64,000 nt of DNA from Pyrrhosoma nymphula (GCA_963573305.1 OY754327.1:56598244-56662243), one strand, 5' to 3'; shown: positions 12,196 through 23,673, counted from the first letter of the stretch. Notes: generated by a model not told the origin, from the sequence alone. Numbers and translations are program-made.

Positions 12196-13254
12196 CGACA
12201 ATATTTTTTCATTTTTAACCGTGGCCAACAGTTTTATTTCGTACTTAATAATTTAATCTGTTATATTTATACAATACTTCTATGCTAATTTACGGCAGTC
12301 GATTTGTTATGCTGGCTGACGATACCTACCATCCGAGAGATAAATAATTAATAGCATTTTTTGTGTGGTTATCATTTCTGATAACTTCAACAATTGTTCA
12401 AGCGAATGGCTCATAGCGTAAATACCAAATGAAAATGACCTGATTTTGAGGCTATTGGCTTTGTGGCCATTCAATTAAAGAATGTTGAGGTAGCTAGAAA
12501 CATCATCCTATTGTAGTGGCAGAAGTGGACGCCGAATATGTGGGAGCAAAATGTCCATGTTAAATACAGTGAGATTAGAGTTATTGGGGCTACTTTACAT
12601 CGGCAGTGATTTTTTATGAAACGTTACATTTAAATCAAGACATACATAAAAATCGTACTTGAGTTTTTAGCATAAATAAAATTTAAAACTCCTTCGAATG
12701 TACTCCAGTGATTACGAGAATATTAACTCGAATATTTACGTTGAGTTCACCAGAAGGAAGTATTACAGCTCGCAAAGGGCGAATGGACATCTCGTCAAGG
12801 GTAAATGCACATAGCTAGACCGGAATTAATTTTAAAGAAATCTTTAGGAAGAAAGATTTATGGGTGCTATGATGGGGAAGTTGACGAGTGCTGTCATTTC
12901 CCTGTTGAGCCATTGAGAGCAAAAATGTTGTACGCCAAACTCTTGTTGTATTTGTGTTAGTTGTGCTGAAACATTCCTCCACCTGTGACCTGTTTTCAAC
13001 ATGAATGCTGTCAGTTACCTATGGTTGAGCAGTCTATTATTCCATCAACACTAATCCAGAATAATCCTCGCGCATGACAAGCGAAACAATTTTCAATTCA
13101 TTCGTAGCTCCAAAATGAACAATATCATTATTAAATAACCCTCCAGAGGACTGAAATAAAGTTATCTCCATAATTAATCGACAATATGTCCATGGGAAGT
13201 TGTTGACAGTATAAAATGGCCTTTTTTCTTTCTAATTGATCACACTGGACAACT
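12196..13254. other. Unassigned AT-rich DNA
   Basis: No ORF above 60 codons, no repeat edges and no RNA gene seen. Confidence 0.45.
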
Positions 13255-13473
13255 TCAACACAAAACGCGCGGTTCTATCGAAAGTGTGTTAGTTGACAGA
13301 CAAGCAAACCAAAACTGGTATTGGCATGAGGAAGATTGTGTGGTGTTAGGCTCCAAAGAACAGCCACTCTGGGTGAGATCTATGACGCAGTAAGAGAAGC
13401 AATTACCATCTACATACCAAACCTCCCCTTTGTAGCATGTTTCTTCTCTATTGCAGCGTATATAATTTAACAT
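13255..13473 (-). CDS. Cys-rich ORF, possible secreted-domain exon (uncertain)
   Basis: This 72-codon minus-strand frame has eight cysteines, far above chance, clustered as C-x6-C-x11-C-x3-C-x8-C and then two more before a final Cys at the stop. The segment CYKGEVWYVDGNCFSYC has the spacing feel of small secreted arthropod Cys domains (single von Willebrand C or protease-inhibitor types), but it does not fit a named signature exactly. A possible acceptor (TGCAATAG) lies just inside the frame near 13453, so the real exon could begin there instead of at the ATG. No signal peptide is visible in the frame, so an upstream exon would be needed. No poly(A) signal was noticed soon after the stop. Family membership is not claimed. 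Confidence 0.25.
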   Translation of the reverse strand: MLNYIRCNREETCYKGEVWYVDGNCFSYCVIDLTQSGCSLEPNTTQSSSCQYQFWFACLSTNTLSIEPRVLC

Positions 13474-13905
13474 GGAGCTCGAGGAGGAATTTCAGTCATT
13501 CCATTTCATATTCCACCTACTAAAAGGTAGAATTTTGGACAGCTACTACCTTAGTTTACTCTGGTGCTACGATATAAATTAAACTATACAAGTTGGGGGT
13601 AGATTATCTGGAATTATTTGCCCATGCGTCGATAAAAGAGCCCTTCCTCCCTAGAGTAAGTGAAGTCATTCCTAGACAAATCTGATAGCATTCGGATTTT
13701 TGGCTCTCTTACATCTTCAAATTGAATGTTTGGTACTACCATAATTTTATTTTATTAGAACGATGTAATGTGATTTGATCGTTACCAATGCTCAATAAAG
13801 AGCACTTTCTCAAAGAGCATTAGATTCCGAGTAAAATGAAAAACTCTTGTAACTCCGCTCTTTTATATACACAGGTGTGACTGGTTTCGAGACGAGACCG
13901 GACTA

Positions 13906-14286
13906 TCACAAGTGTGAAGTAAAATATTTTTTTGTAATTTTTCCAATACGTCTTCGAATTCCCTCCAGTTGGCAGCTAGTTTTAACGAGATAGTTAAGAG
14001 GGTGAAGACTGCGCCGCCCTATCACCGACACAAGGAGCTGCTTCAGGACTGATGTTCTGTTATCCAGATCATGACAAGATTCCATGATAATGATTCCAGT
14101 ATCTCGGCTCACTGGCTGCATTAGTCGGACAAAGGCATTGTTTCCCTTGTGTTTCGAGGGAATAATATTAAAAAACATTATCGGTTCAAGTGCAATTTGT
14201 GGCTCAAATTGATAGGAAACATTTATATTGACCCGTTTCAATCCTGGCCCAAAAAGAACAAAGTGGGCGGCGATAGTATTCGACAA
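13906..14286 (-). CDS. Unrecognised 126-codon ORF
   Basis: The frame opens after a TAA and its first codon is TTG, so the listed start is not a credible translation start. The first internal ATGs are much further in, which suggests an exon piece or transposon fragment. The predicted peptide has mixed composition with a basic C-terminal tail (EGIRRRIGKITKKYF) and no motif I recognise. Just past its stop the minus strand reads TCTCGAAACCAGTCACACC. This resembles the GAAAC..GTC part of the hammerhead-like motifs at 3.3 and 39.4 kb, but no CTGANGA box is present. A remnant of a retroelement ORF is possible. Confidence 0.2.
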   Translation of the reverse strand: MSNTIAAHFVLFGPGLKRVNINVSYQFEPQIALEPIMFFNIIPSKHKGNNAFVRLMQPVSRDTGIIIMESCHDLDNRTSVLKQLLVSVIGRRSLHPLNYLVKTSCQLEGIRRRIGKITKKYFTSHL

Positions 14287-15767
14287 AGCAATCTTACGGA
14301 CTCATCGCAATGGTTTAGTTGATACGCGCTCTTATAGCCTAAATGGCTATATACCAACATAAACAAATAATTCCAGATGGAAATAAGGTCAGAATTTATT
14401 TTCTGAAGTAAGCGGAGTTTTAACTCAATTGAATAATCGAAGCACCTCTTGGTTTCCTAACAGTGGGATAACGGAAACATAGAAAACCTGACGGTCCATC
14501 AAAATTATTTCTTCTAAACGAATACGAGTTCTGTTTACCCAATTATTGCTCGAGATTGAATCAGTACTGTCATTAATGGCAAAGTTTAATGCCGCGGTGA
14601 AGCTTGCTTACATATATTTTTTTTCGTTACCGATATTTTTTTAAGCCTTTATCGTACGGTCAAATTTTTTTCTCAAACGCATTACATTTTGATCAAATCG
14701 TCAGCCATTAAAAAATCACAAACCTTTGTCACACATTAAACAATATCTGAGCAAAATAACTGTGGGATATTATTGGGAATGCATATAATAATATTCACTG
14801 GAAATAGGAATAACTATTAGCCTCACTACCGTTTGAAGGCGGTCTTCAATTGATTCTTTGACATAAATAATAGATGTGCCTCTATTTAGTTTGTATTACT
14901 TATGCATCATCAAATAATATGAGGGTAATTCGATCAGCTCAATTCCATTTTCTTCCAAATCAGAATATCACACGATAATCGAACAACACGGTAGATTTCT
15001 ACGACAAAAGAACTGGCCAGAGATGCTCAACAATTTCAAGAAAAAAATTATTTCTCACTACAACACAGCGTATTTCACAGGTAGCCATTTTTAGAGTGGT
15101 TTCCGCTTACTAGTAGGTCTGATCTGCCTTCTGTAAAGGTTTCTTTTTACTGGCTTGCCCAAGCCATTATATAAAATATTCGTAATTTTTTTATGATGCA
15201 TCCTGTTTTCCTATTTTGCCCCAACTAATCTTCAACACAATATTTGAATCAGTGGCACCAATGTTAATGAGATTGCAGTGCCTTTGTATTATTTTGGGTA
15301 AGAAGGAGTAAGATAGTGCGAAATTATTTCAGCCGTCGAAGCACGTTAAATTAAATACTAATACTACTAATGGGAGTACTGCGAGTTGTGAATGATGACC
15401 AAGGTGGTTAAAAGGAAAACTATGCGGCTCTGCCCGCTCATGGGCAAGAATTTAGGGCAAGGCAGGGCTGCATGGGAAGAATTTAGTGCTGAGTAGGCGT
15501 GGTCTTCCACGAAAAAAATCATAGGTTTTCCTGAGGATGTTTACAACAATCAAACAAGAAAAGCGGAAATATGAGCCAGAATTAGCTCTAGACGAGCAAC
15601 CTTTTTTTGGTTCTCGTATCCTTGTAGTCATCCATCTCAAAAAAAGTGAGCTCTTTAAAAAGAAAATTATTTATTATTTACAGTTTCACTGCTATTTCAA
15701 TCCTAAACCAAGCTGAGTATATTTTTTCCGCGTATCCCTCAAGGCATGCTTACCACAGGTTAGCTTC
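14287..15767. other. Unassigned AT-rich DNA
   Basis: One 62-codon ORF (15452-15640, minus) without a motif. No repeats or RNA genes recognised. Confidence 0.45.
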
Positions 15768-16130
15768 ATGAATCAGGCGGAATGTCGCCTCCACGTAACT
15801 CTTAATCTCCTTGTTGGCCACCTTGTTCCAGGCCGTGGACCACTAGTGCGCCCTGTCGGTGCGAATGCTGTACTGCAGAGGGAGGGGGCGATTGAAACTC
15901 CCGACCTTCCATCACCCGCCCACCCCTTCTCCCCAACCCCACTCTCACCCCCTTCGCTTAATCCTACCCCAACACGTCTCCTCCAGTTCCAGCCACGCCA
16001 GAGCACACCCTTTCCGACGCAGGCAGCCCTCCGTAACGACCCACGCCGTCTCTGGCACAGCCCTAAACTCCGAATTCTCTCCATCACACTCGATTCAATG
16101 ATCCCATTCCAGAGCGGTGAACTTTAATGC
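15768..16130. other. GC-rich, C-rich block with ORFs on both strands
   Basis: This 360-bp block is much richer in C on the plus strand than the flanks, with runs such as CCCACCCCTTCTCCCC. Open frames exist in two plus frames (15768-16127 and 15859-16101) and on the minus strand (15773-16087), all Pro/Ser/Arg-rich. Simultaneous openness in several frames is what a stop-poor GC-rich tract gives by chance. No domain is recognised. It resembles the pyrimidine-rich blocks at 17.6, 19.4, 22.9 and 25.6 kb. Confidence 0.4.
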
Positions 16131-16364
16131 ACATTTGAACACGTTTTAAGCGTCAATTTCACGTTTTAACGCTTAGTATCCACAAGATCTATTTTCCATT
16201 TTTAGCATTTTTCAAGAATTCGGTTTATTTTCATCTTCTTAATTTTTGTTTGAGTTTTTTTAGCATTCAAAGCCTTTAAGAAGCTTTTGTGGAAAGCGGG
16301 GGCCACATACACATCGTTTTCATTAACACACATTACTGAAATGAACTGACCCGAAAGTAGATTG

Positions 16365-16546
16365 AGTGGAAGTGGTGCCCAGAGAACTGGTTTCCCATCC
16401 CAAGGGGACAAGTTCGAAATCCGGTAGTGACGGAGATTATCATTGGAATTCCAATCCATACTTGGGTGCCATGTGGAGAGCACATGAAGGGTAATGCTCC
16501 GTATGTCGGATGGGTCGTTAAATAGTGGTCCTCTTGCCACCTTTCG
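16365..16546 (+). repeat. tRNA-type SINE, partial copy
   Basis: A box B-like AAGTTCGAAATCC (near 16410) is followed by the shared SINE body GTGCCATGTGGAGAGCAC and then CTCCGTATGTCGGATGGG with TCGTTAAATAGTGGTCC. The same body elements occur at 19476-19620 and at 45806-45960, so three copies of one family lie in the window. No box A is recognisable upstream. The right end at 16546 abuts the TTAA of the TIR element at 16547-17098, so the TIR element landed in or directly beside the SINE. Confidence 0.6.
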
Positions 16547-17098
16547 TTAAGGTAGTTTGAGTGAAATACCACTTCACCTAGAATTTGCCTCATTTAAAGA
16601 TAAAAATCCCATCTTTCCAATGATATAAAAGTATTAACCCCTTGCCGATCTACTTTTCGAGCAATTTGTCTAAAAAGGTAAGCTGTTACATATACATGAG
16701 ATAGATTACGGCTGTGCGCTTCTGAGGGGGAATATTGAAAAAATTAGGAATTTCTAACACCTAGATTTCGTCAAAAAACTGTGTGTAGTTTGTATGTTTT
16801 CTCATATATTTATAAAATATAATCAATTACTCACCGCTGTAATTTTTACAGAATCGCAACAAAAAACATCTGCTTTTAAGGCGTTTTCGCCATACGGCGT
16901 GAAAAATGAGCCAAGTTAGTGACTTATGTAGATATATTTATTCAATTAGTGAGAACTTTTGTCATCTATTACTATATTTTTGCGCCAATAATATTAGAAT
17001 ATTTAATTAATACTTCTTTCAGACGCCGAAATAAAAAAACAAAATTCTAATATGGTCTCCATTATGACTAGGGAAATATCTCGCTCAAACTACCCTAA
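16547..17098 (+). mobile_element. Small non-autonomous TIR element (MITE), complete copy
   Basis: The element starts TTAAGGTAGTTTGAGTGAAA and ends GCTCAAACTACCCTAAG, giving imperfect terminal inverted repeats of about 15 bp. Nearly the same ~550-bp sequence recurs at 49321-49898 (same strand) and, split by insertions, at 23577-24975 (opposite strand). Shared internal landmarks are CCCCTTGCCGATCTACTT, ATTACGGCTGTGCGC, CACCTAGATTTCGTC and ATATGGTCTCCATTATGAC. It has no coding capacity. The TTAA or TA at both ends could be the target duplication (piggyBac-like TTAA or Tc1/mariner-like TA). Variation among the copies (CTAA, TTAT, CTAA ends) prevents a firm choice. Confidence 0.75.
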
Positions 17099-17560
17099 GA
17101 GTAGAATAATGCCAATGCCGGTTTGCTCTCCAGACTTCCTTCAGCGAATAATCCCACCTAAAACAACTCGAACACCTATCTAAAATGGCGCCAAAGACCT
17201 TAGTTGTCAGTCATCTCCAGTCCCCCTCCCCAAATAAACAACCTATCGAGGGGTGGACTCTTCTACTGGAATCCCGCTCCCCAGTTTCGGACCACGCGGT
17301 GAGCACTACAAGTTGCAATACTCAATCCGACGAAAGGCATGTTAAAGATTTGACGCCTCGACGTCTTTCGATATGAGCAGGCTAAATGTCGACGCCGAGT
17401 TTCTCTTCACCATTCCCCACATAATCCTGCCTACCCAAAGCTACCCATCTACCCTAAATGGCGCATAAGTGCGACACTCTTCTAATTGGCATATTCAAAA
17501 TCTGTCTATGGGGCGCAAAATGATCTCAGTATTCGGTTGCCTCCCCCAAATAACCAATCA
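17099..17560. other. Unassigned DNA
   Basis: Contains one 63-codon plus ORF (17185-17376) with no motif. Moderately GC-rich, ending in the pyrimidine tract that follows. Confidence 0.4.
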
Positions 17561-17571
17561 GCTGAACCGCA

Positions 17572-17710
17572 TTCAGTCTCTCTCTCTCTCTCACCCCCTC
17601 CAATTCTCAATTCCCTTCTCTTCCATTCCTTCCTCCCCCTCCCTTTCCACTACCTTCCTCCCCTCTCCCATTCCGTCCTTTTCACCCCTTCCCCCATCCC
17701 CACTCAAACA
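17572..17710 (+). repeat. (TC)n and polypyrimidine tract
   Basis: A CT dinucleotide run (CTCTCTCTCTCTC) is followed by about 120 bases made almost wholly of C and T. The two overlapping Ser/Pro/Leu-rich ORFs here (17469-17768 and 17486-17740) are products of this low complexity. Confidence 0.7.
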
Positions 17711-17769
17711 TTCCCCCGCTCGACAACCGCACCGAATTAAGGGACTCCCTCTCGCCACCACCCCCTAGG

Positions 17770-19310
17770 GTATTATTTGCATCGTGGCTCCGCGGTGACG
17801 TAATCCTTTGACTGTGATTGACGACCGAAATAGGCTAAAATCACAGCTTGCCTTCAATTGATAGAGATATATCAGCTTGATGAACGCTTTTGAAAAATAA
17901 ATAGTATAAGTTAATATCCGCCGGAGAGATGGCTTTTAAAAAAAAACTGTTCAATAGAATCACTGGACAGATGGGCGTATATATTTGGCAGTTGGACCAA
18001 TCTCGTGCGTGTAATTTCGTCACGAATGCCACATTAAAGGAGCACATCACTGAAATTGGCGGTTACCGCGCATAGGTCGAGCTTTTCACGGTATGTTGAG
18101 CCTAAATGCACAGCACCGAACGCATTTAACGACGGACTCAGGTATCACGTGGGATTTAGCTACACTCACCGCAGTACGGATGGATAAACTACGAGAAAAA
18201 TTTACCACTAATTTTTATTACGATCGACATCAACGTCCATAGTATCATTTTCAAGCAAAATTACTCTTTTTCGCGTTGTTTTCACTGAAAAACGCTGGAG
18301 GAAATAAATTTAATTTTCAATTTACTTATAAATAAGGTTATAAACGTGGAAGTAGATCCGTGATGAATACTATCACAGCACTGTAATCGCTGTTCATTCT
18401 CTATAGGGTAAATTACTTCCCGTTATAGGCGGTTAACCATAGCAAGAGTAGGTACCTGTGACCAAAAAATCTAAGAAAGAACTAAGCCTACATTTTCCGT
18501 CATTGTTGACGGAGTAATCCATGCAATAAATTCCAGTTGCTCACAGTGAGGTTGGCCGAATATTATTTTGCTTAAATTGCCAGATTAAACTTTATACAAA
18601 ATTTATAAAACATTTACTAAAACAAAATCATGGATATAGGAAACGCGTGCTAGGAAAAGGATATAGGATACTATTGCGTGCAACGTTTCACAAAAACAGA
18701 TTTAACACTCTTAAATCGTCTGAGAGCAAAAAAAAGTGGAAATGCAGGGTTAAATCCTTGAATGAACACCGTTTCAATAGAATAAGCAGTTTTAACAATA
18801 TAGCATTTGTAATTACGCTAAAGAGAAGATTTTACAAGGAGCAAAATGCGAATGTAATTAAAATTCAATGACATCGAGGGTTGGTATAATATTCATCGCT
18901 AAAAACAGAATATTCGGGCTTGAATTCATTTGATTAAAGAAATATTCACAAATTAGGGCAGTTCTTTACTTACATGCAGAGGATTTATAAAATTTCTCTT
19001 GCTTTTCACATCCCCCTTCCGCAGCAGTACCAATGGTGAGAAGGCAATCGGTTTTGTCACGTCCCTCCCCCCTCTCCCCAAGCTGGATTCCCGCAGTTTT
19101 CCGCAAAACTCCATTTATCACCCAGCTCACAAAACCCTCTCTGCAGCGCGAGCCAACGTCGCCGCAGCCATATCCCGCCATGCGGGTCCGGGGGCCCTGG
19201 AAGCAAAAAAAGGGGAGACGTAAGTAATGATACCATTTGTTCAGACGCTGAATGCCTAGGATGTTTGGCACGAGGCGAGGCCGTGCGATCACAACAGCAA
19301 CCGAAAACAT
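17770..19310. other. Unassigned DNA, GC-richer near 19.0-19.25 kb
   Basis: Mostly AT-rich with small ORFs (17841-18050, 18647-18871). Over 19000-19230 four overlapping ORFs on both strands reflect a stop-poor C/G-rich patch. No motif recognised. Confidence 0.4.
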
Positions 19311-19329
19311 GAATGCTTTTTGTTTCATT

Positions 19330-19475
19330 CAACCTTTTTTCCTTCCACCCTCATGAAAGAGCTTCCTCGTCCCCCATTCCCTCCTATTCTTATCGCCTCC
19401 CCCACCTCTCCCCCTCCTTCGCCTCCCATTCTCCCGACCCTCCGAACCCCCTAAATTTTCTTTTTCCTCCCGTCA
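19330..19475 (+). repeat. Polypyrimidine-rich tract
   Basis: About 145 bases dominated by C and T (for example CTCCCCCACCTCTCCCCC), directly before the SINE body. Low-complexity sequence. Confidence 0.55.
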
Positions 19476-19620
19476 TTGGTTCGATTCCAGGAGGATTTAC
19501 GATGGAATCCCGATACGTGCTATGGTGCCAAGTGGAGAGCACTTGGAGTACAGTAACCCATTCGACGTATGATAGATAAAATTGTGGACCCCTTGGACTC
19601 AACTGCATCAGGTGAGATGT
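19476..19620 (+). repeat. tRNA-type SINE, partial copy
   Basis: A box B match GGTTCGATTCC (near 19480) is followed by ACGATGGAATCCCGATACGT, GTGCCAAGTGGAGAGCAC and CCATTCGACGTATGATAGAT. It aligns through the GTGCCAxGTGGAGAGCAC body with the copy at 16365-16546. The box A half is missing, replaced by the pyrimidine tract. The open frame on its minus strand (19390-19608) is not a gene. Confidence 0.6.
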
Positions 19621-21183
19621 AGTGAAACGGCATTTCGAGAAATAAAATTAAATAAATACGATAATAATATTTATTTCGTACAATTCCCGTGGCCCCCTCT
19701 CTGTGTTCGTACTATAAATATGCATATTCCATTTAATTCCCATTTCTTTGTAAATATCGCATAGAGCAAGGTATAGCTCTACACTTATACTTTATTACCG
19801 ACTACGGTGAATACGCAATAGTAATCCGTTCCATCACCACAGTATATGACCATCGTCGGAAATAACGCATAAGTGCGGATAAGTAAGTAAGTACCTACTT
19901 AGGTATTGTTTCTTTAAAATCACTTGGTTCCACAAAGTTAGGCCTAAGTCAGCCTCTTAAAAGGTAATCTCATATTTACACCTCATACCAGTAAGGATCA
20001 TACAACAGAATGGAGGGCTATCATTATGCATGGAACAAATTATTTTTGTTGCCGGTCGCCTGCCCTAATTAACACTGCAAATACCAACACCTCTTTTCTC
20101 ACTCATGCCTACCGTCCCTCCACCGGTTCCATCCGCTACTTTTTTGCGTCGCCGAAATGAATACAAGTTAAAGAAAAGCAAGTAAAAAAATAGCAATCGC
20201 TTGGGGCTGACAAAATATCGAGGGTAAACCGATGGACGTCGTCCATCCCGACACAAAATCGGTTCACTATTCACGGCCTAGGGAATTCAGTTTCCGCGCT
20301 ACACTTCACTGGAAGTCAAAAGGTAATCGCTCACAGCGAAACTTCCCATGTCCTCATTCTTACTCATGTGACTTGCGCGTTGGCCTGCTGGGAATTAGTT
20401 TAGTCCTACGTGAAGTGCCAAACGGTAAAGCTCAAAACGGAGTGGATGCGCAAAAACGTAGACGGATGCGGGAAAAAATTTGGGAAGCGAGGGCAAAGCT
20501 ATGTTAGCTTTTTTTACGGGATTCATTTCGGGCGAACAGGATCACATGATAATTTGTCATGGGATCATTTCGGCTGGGTAGGATCAGAGCGGTCGAGAAT
20601 GCTTTTTTTCAGAGGAGTAGCTGAGTCAGAAAGAATGCTAATTTTAGGGCGATAAAAGCAAAACTTTTTGCCTCCATAAACCAAACATACAGTGCAGCTG
20701 TCTCTACAGGTCTCCTTCTACAAAAGGCCTTTTTAGGATACATTTTCACAATTCATATCCTACAAGCTGCAAAATCCCGTCCTTTGGAAGTGAAATGATC
20801 GGGAAATACAGAATAATATTGCCATAAATTCAGTAACTTAGGGATGAACATACACTTTGGTTTGATAAATGAGGATAGAAATCACCTCGCACTAACTCCA
20901 AACGTAAGAAGAATACAAAGATTTAGTGTAAGGAGAAAATTTCCTTTCCATTTCTATTAGTTTCCCGTTGAGTTAATGGTAGTCAAAACAAATTAAGTTT
21001 TTGGGTGGGATAGTTCAAATATGCAGTATCGTTTGTTCAGATTTGTGCTCCGAACATTCCGGCTAATAGATACAAACGCTAAAAAATGGGCAACCAAGTC
21101 TCCAGCCACCATAAAAACTATGTAACTCATTTTCTCGATATTTTCATCGCAGAGAATATTCACTGACATGTTACAGGCCGCGA
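19621..21183. other. Unassigned DNA
   Basis: Several ORFs of 60-91 codons (20065-20274, 20232-20507, 20410-20655) overlap without recognisable motifs. No element boundaries found. Confidence 0.4.
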
Positions 21184-21201
21184 GGGGGGGGGGGGGGGGG
21201 G
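21184..21201 (+). repeat. Homopolymer run of 18 G
   Basis: Eighteen consecutive guanines in an AT-rich setting. A run this long can form G-quadruplex structures and is also a common spot for sequencing length error. Confidence 0.9.
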
Positions 21202-22830
21202 AAGGAATATAATGGCAGATGAAATATCATTACGCTGTTTATCTCTTTTTATTTGATTGAACGATCTAGATTATTTCGTAATCTCAAGATGTGTGAGATA
21301 ACGTGTTCTTCTGGCCCTTTATCACAGCTGCTGAAAACTATGAAGAGATGAAGAAATCCCACGCCGACCTGAGCACGCCCTTGACGAAATGCACCCATGA
21401 ATCCAAAGTGAAGTGATGCAAGTATCCTGTACAAGGCATCCAAGATTGTAAGGGAAATGTGAATGAATATCTGCCTTCACGCAAATCATGGGCCGAGAGC
21501 GTGAGATACGCAGTTAGCCTCGCCAATACAGCAATCCAATCCCCAGCCACAACTGTTGTTTGATCACTTACTCTCACTTAGTCTCCATCAAGGCTCCACA
21601 ATTGACATATTGATATATTGGCAGTTTGTAAAAAAAAAGACCGTTCGACAACTCGAACTTCTTCCAGTCAAATCCCCCATGTTTAAAAATGTGTTTTTAC
21701 TGTCGATAGTGTTCTTTATCCTTAAAAGTGTATTAAATATACAATTTCTCAAACAGGAAATTTGGACTACTCGAAGTGTTTTTCAGATCTCAAGGCACAT
21801 GGGCTGAGGGAGTTCTACAGAGTATTGGAGGGATTATTTACAAATTTTTATCTAATACCTAAGCACCTCCATCGGCCTCTGTTTACATAATTACAGGAAT
21901 TAATATCGACGGGAATAGGGAGGATTCAAGAAAAAAATAATTCAATAAATTTTAAAGTTCAATTTAAGAAAAATATAATCTAACATTTTCATTGTTGCGC
22001 CTGGTTTTTAACCAATCTCGAGTAAAAATTTAACGTAACTCGTCCAATAGTTCAAATTTTCCCCTCCCTCCCTCCCCAATTCCAGCCTGCTAGGAGATAA
22101 AGAGAGACTTAACTCAAGGCAAATAGATGATTTTATCACAACATTTAAAAAAGGACCCTATGATGGCATAAACTGAAGCAGGGCAAAAATAAAAAACTAA
22201 CAATACATTGACGGAACAACTTACGATGATGATAGAAAGAAAGTTTTTCTCATGCGATACTTATTCTCTCCCGTTAAACCAATTTAAATTATATCATTGC
22301 TAGAGGAAGATATAATTACGAAATGCAGGGTTCTGATGATATAGGTAGGTAGAAAAAGGGCACATTTTTCTATAGATTATTCGTAGCATCATCTTTCAAA
22401 GGCAGATTGTGCCGATGCAATCATATAACTCTCTCCATCACTGTTCCCTCCAATTCCCGATATGTTATTACACCCGAGTTGTTATTTCGTATCACCCACA
22501 ATCTAGACCTTTCTTTCCGAATAATTTAATGCTTTAAAAAATTAACGATTCCCTTCTCCACCCTTTCCATTTCATTGATAGATTTATTTATTCCGATGTT
22601 ATAATTAGTTTTAAAAATTAATTTATAATATCTATTATTTCATTTACTTCCCTTACATCTTTCCGTGTCGTTTTTCATGTAAACCCAGCTTGTTCTCCTC
22701 ATCTTTATTTGAATCAACATATACATTATTTCCACATAATTATTTAATTCACTTACATATTGCATCCCTAGAAATGAAAACACATGTTTGGTATAGCCTT
22801 CATTGAACGATACATCGTCCTTAAAATTCA
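21202..22830. other. Unassigned AT-rich DNA
   Basis: ORFs at 21249-21443, 21338-21577 and 21556-21807 have no known domain. Nothing else is seen. Confidence 0.4.
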
Positions 22831-23480
22831 TTTCGACCACGGCTTCGCTTTCTCTCCCTCTCCCCTCGTCCTCGTCCAACCCCCTCTCACACACCCCCTC
22901 TCCTTGCAACCCCTCGCTTCCCCACACCTACGAATCAATCCGACCGAACCATCTCTACCAGAGTGTACCTACTCTCCTCTCCAATGCCGACTCTCCTCTC
23001 TGATTCCCCCTTCCCTCCCTCCACCTCTCCAATTCCTCCGGAACCCGCAGTTCCTGCCAAACCCTGAAACCCTATTTTTCGCCAGCCGCTCCAAATCCTT
23101 CCCGTTCAGACGTCTGCCCGAGAATATATATGGCCCACCAAAACATACGAAGGAGAGAACTCGCAGCGTATACACTCTTCACCCCCTCCCTCCATCAACC
23201 GAGAGGGGCCACACACAGACGGTGCGCTTTTCACATGCACTCACACAAGTGGCGGGGACACCGGCTGCGGCGGTTGTGTCCGGGTCAATAGCGAGAGGCG
23301 AGGTTGAGTACGGGGAGGATTGAAGGGATGCGGCGGGAGTGCGCGGGGCCGCCAAAGTGGAGGTGCGGGGGAGCGGGAGGGGGTATGGGGATCGCCGATG
23401 CCGTCACGTTGTACAGGCGGCGCGGCGTCGGGATTGGAGGGGGTGCACATAAAGGGGAGGCAAGGGACTCTGCGTAGTGT
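22830..23480. promoter_or_regulatory. Pyrimidine tract followed by a CpG-rich block; candidate promoter or first exon
   Basis: From 22840 to about 23060 the plus strand is C/T-rich (CCCTCTCCCCTCGTCCTCG and similar). From 23210 to 23450 it becomes strongly GC-rich with many CpGs (GGCTGCGGCGG, CGCGGGGCCGCC, GGCGGCGCGGCGTCGGG). ORFs are open on both strands (22784-23323 plus, 179 codons; 23241-23450 and 23285-23530 minus), all Pro/Ser/Arg-rich and without domains. A CpG-rich island beside a pyrimidine tract is a plausible promoter or 5' UTR exon, but no TATA box, initiator or splice pair could be fixed. GC-rich satellite-like sequence is the alternative. Confidence 0.3.
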
Positions 23481-23640
23481 TGGGCGGATTGAATAAAATG
23501 AACAGTTTTTCCATACATATTAATCAGCATTGGATACTCTGCAGGCCAATTGCTAGGTTTTCCAACGGTTGCTAGCTTAAGGTAATTTCAGCGAGTTTTT
23601 TCATTAGTAATAGAGACCACATTTGAATTTTACTTTTAAA

Positions 23641-23673
23641 CTAGAGAAGGTGCCCGTTGAATATCAACGGGAA
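23641..23673 (-). mobile_element. Helitron 3' terminus
   Basis: On the minus strand this reads CCCGTTGATATTCAACGGG, a strong hairpin, then CACCTTCT and CTAG at the boundary, followed by T. This is the standard Helitron 3' end (hairpin about 10 bases before CTRR, insertion between A and T). It closely matches the end of the large Helitron at 33496-33527, so the two are related. Its 5' end was not found; the inserted segment before MITE sequence resumes is only about 180-210 bp. It is therefore a very short non-autonomous copy or a truncated one. Confidence 0.65.

Noticed and set aside
13870..13925. Third hammerhead-like motif (TCTCGAAACCAGTC on the minus strand)
   Set aside because: The essential CTGANGA box is missing and no stem II can be formed.
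15768..16127. 119-codon ORF with proline-rich peptide
   Set aside because: Several frames on both strands are open at once in this C-rich block, which indicates low stop density rather than coding.
16202..16593. Two minus-strand ORFs of 86-112 codons
   Set aside because: They lie antisense over a SINE body that recurs at 19.5 and 45.8 kb, so they are repeat sequence, not genes.
17469..17768. Ser/Pro/Leu-rich ORFs
   Set aside because: They are translations of a (TC)n and polypyrimidine tract.
22784..23323. 179-codon ORF as a gene
   Set aside because: Pyrimidine-rich sequence with Ser/Pro repeats and an open antisense frame; no domain or splice support.
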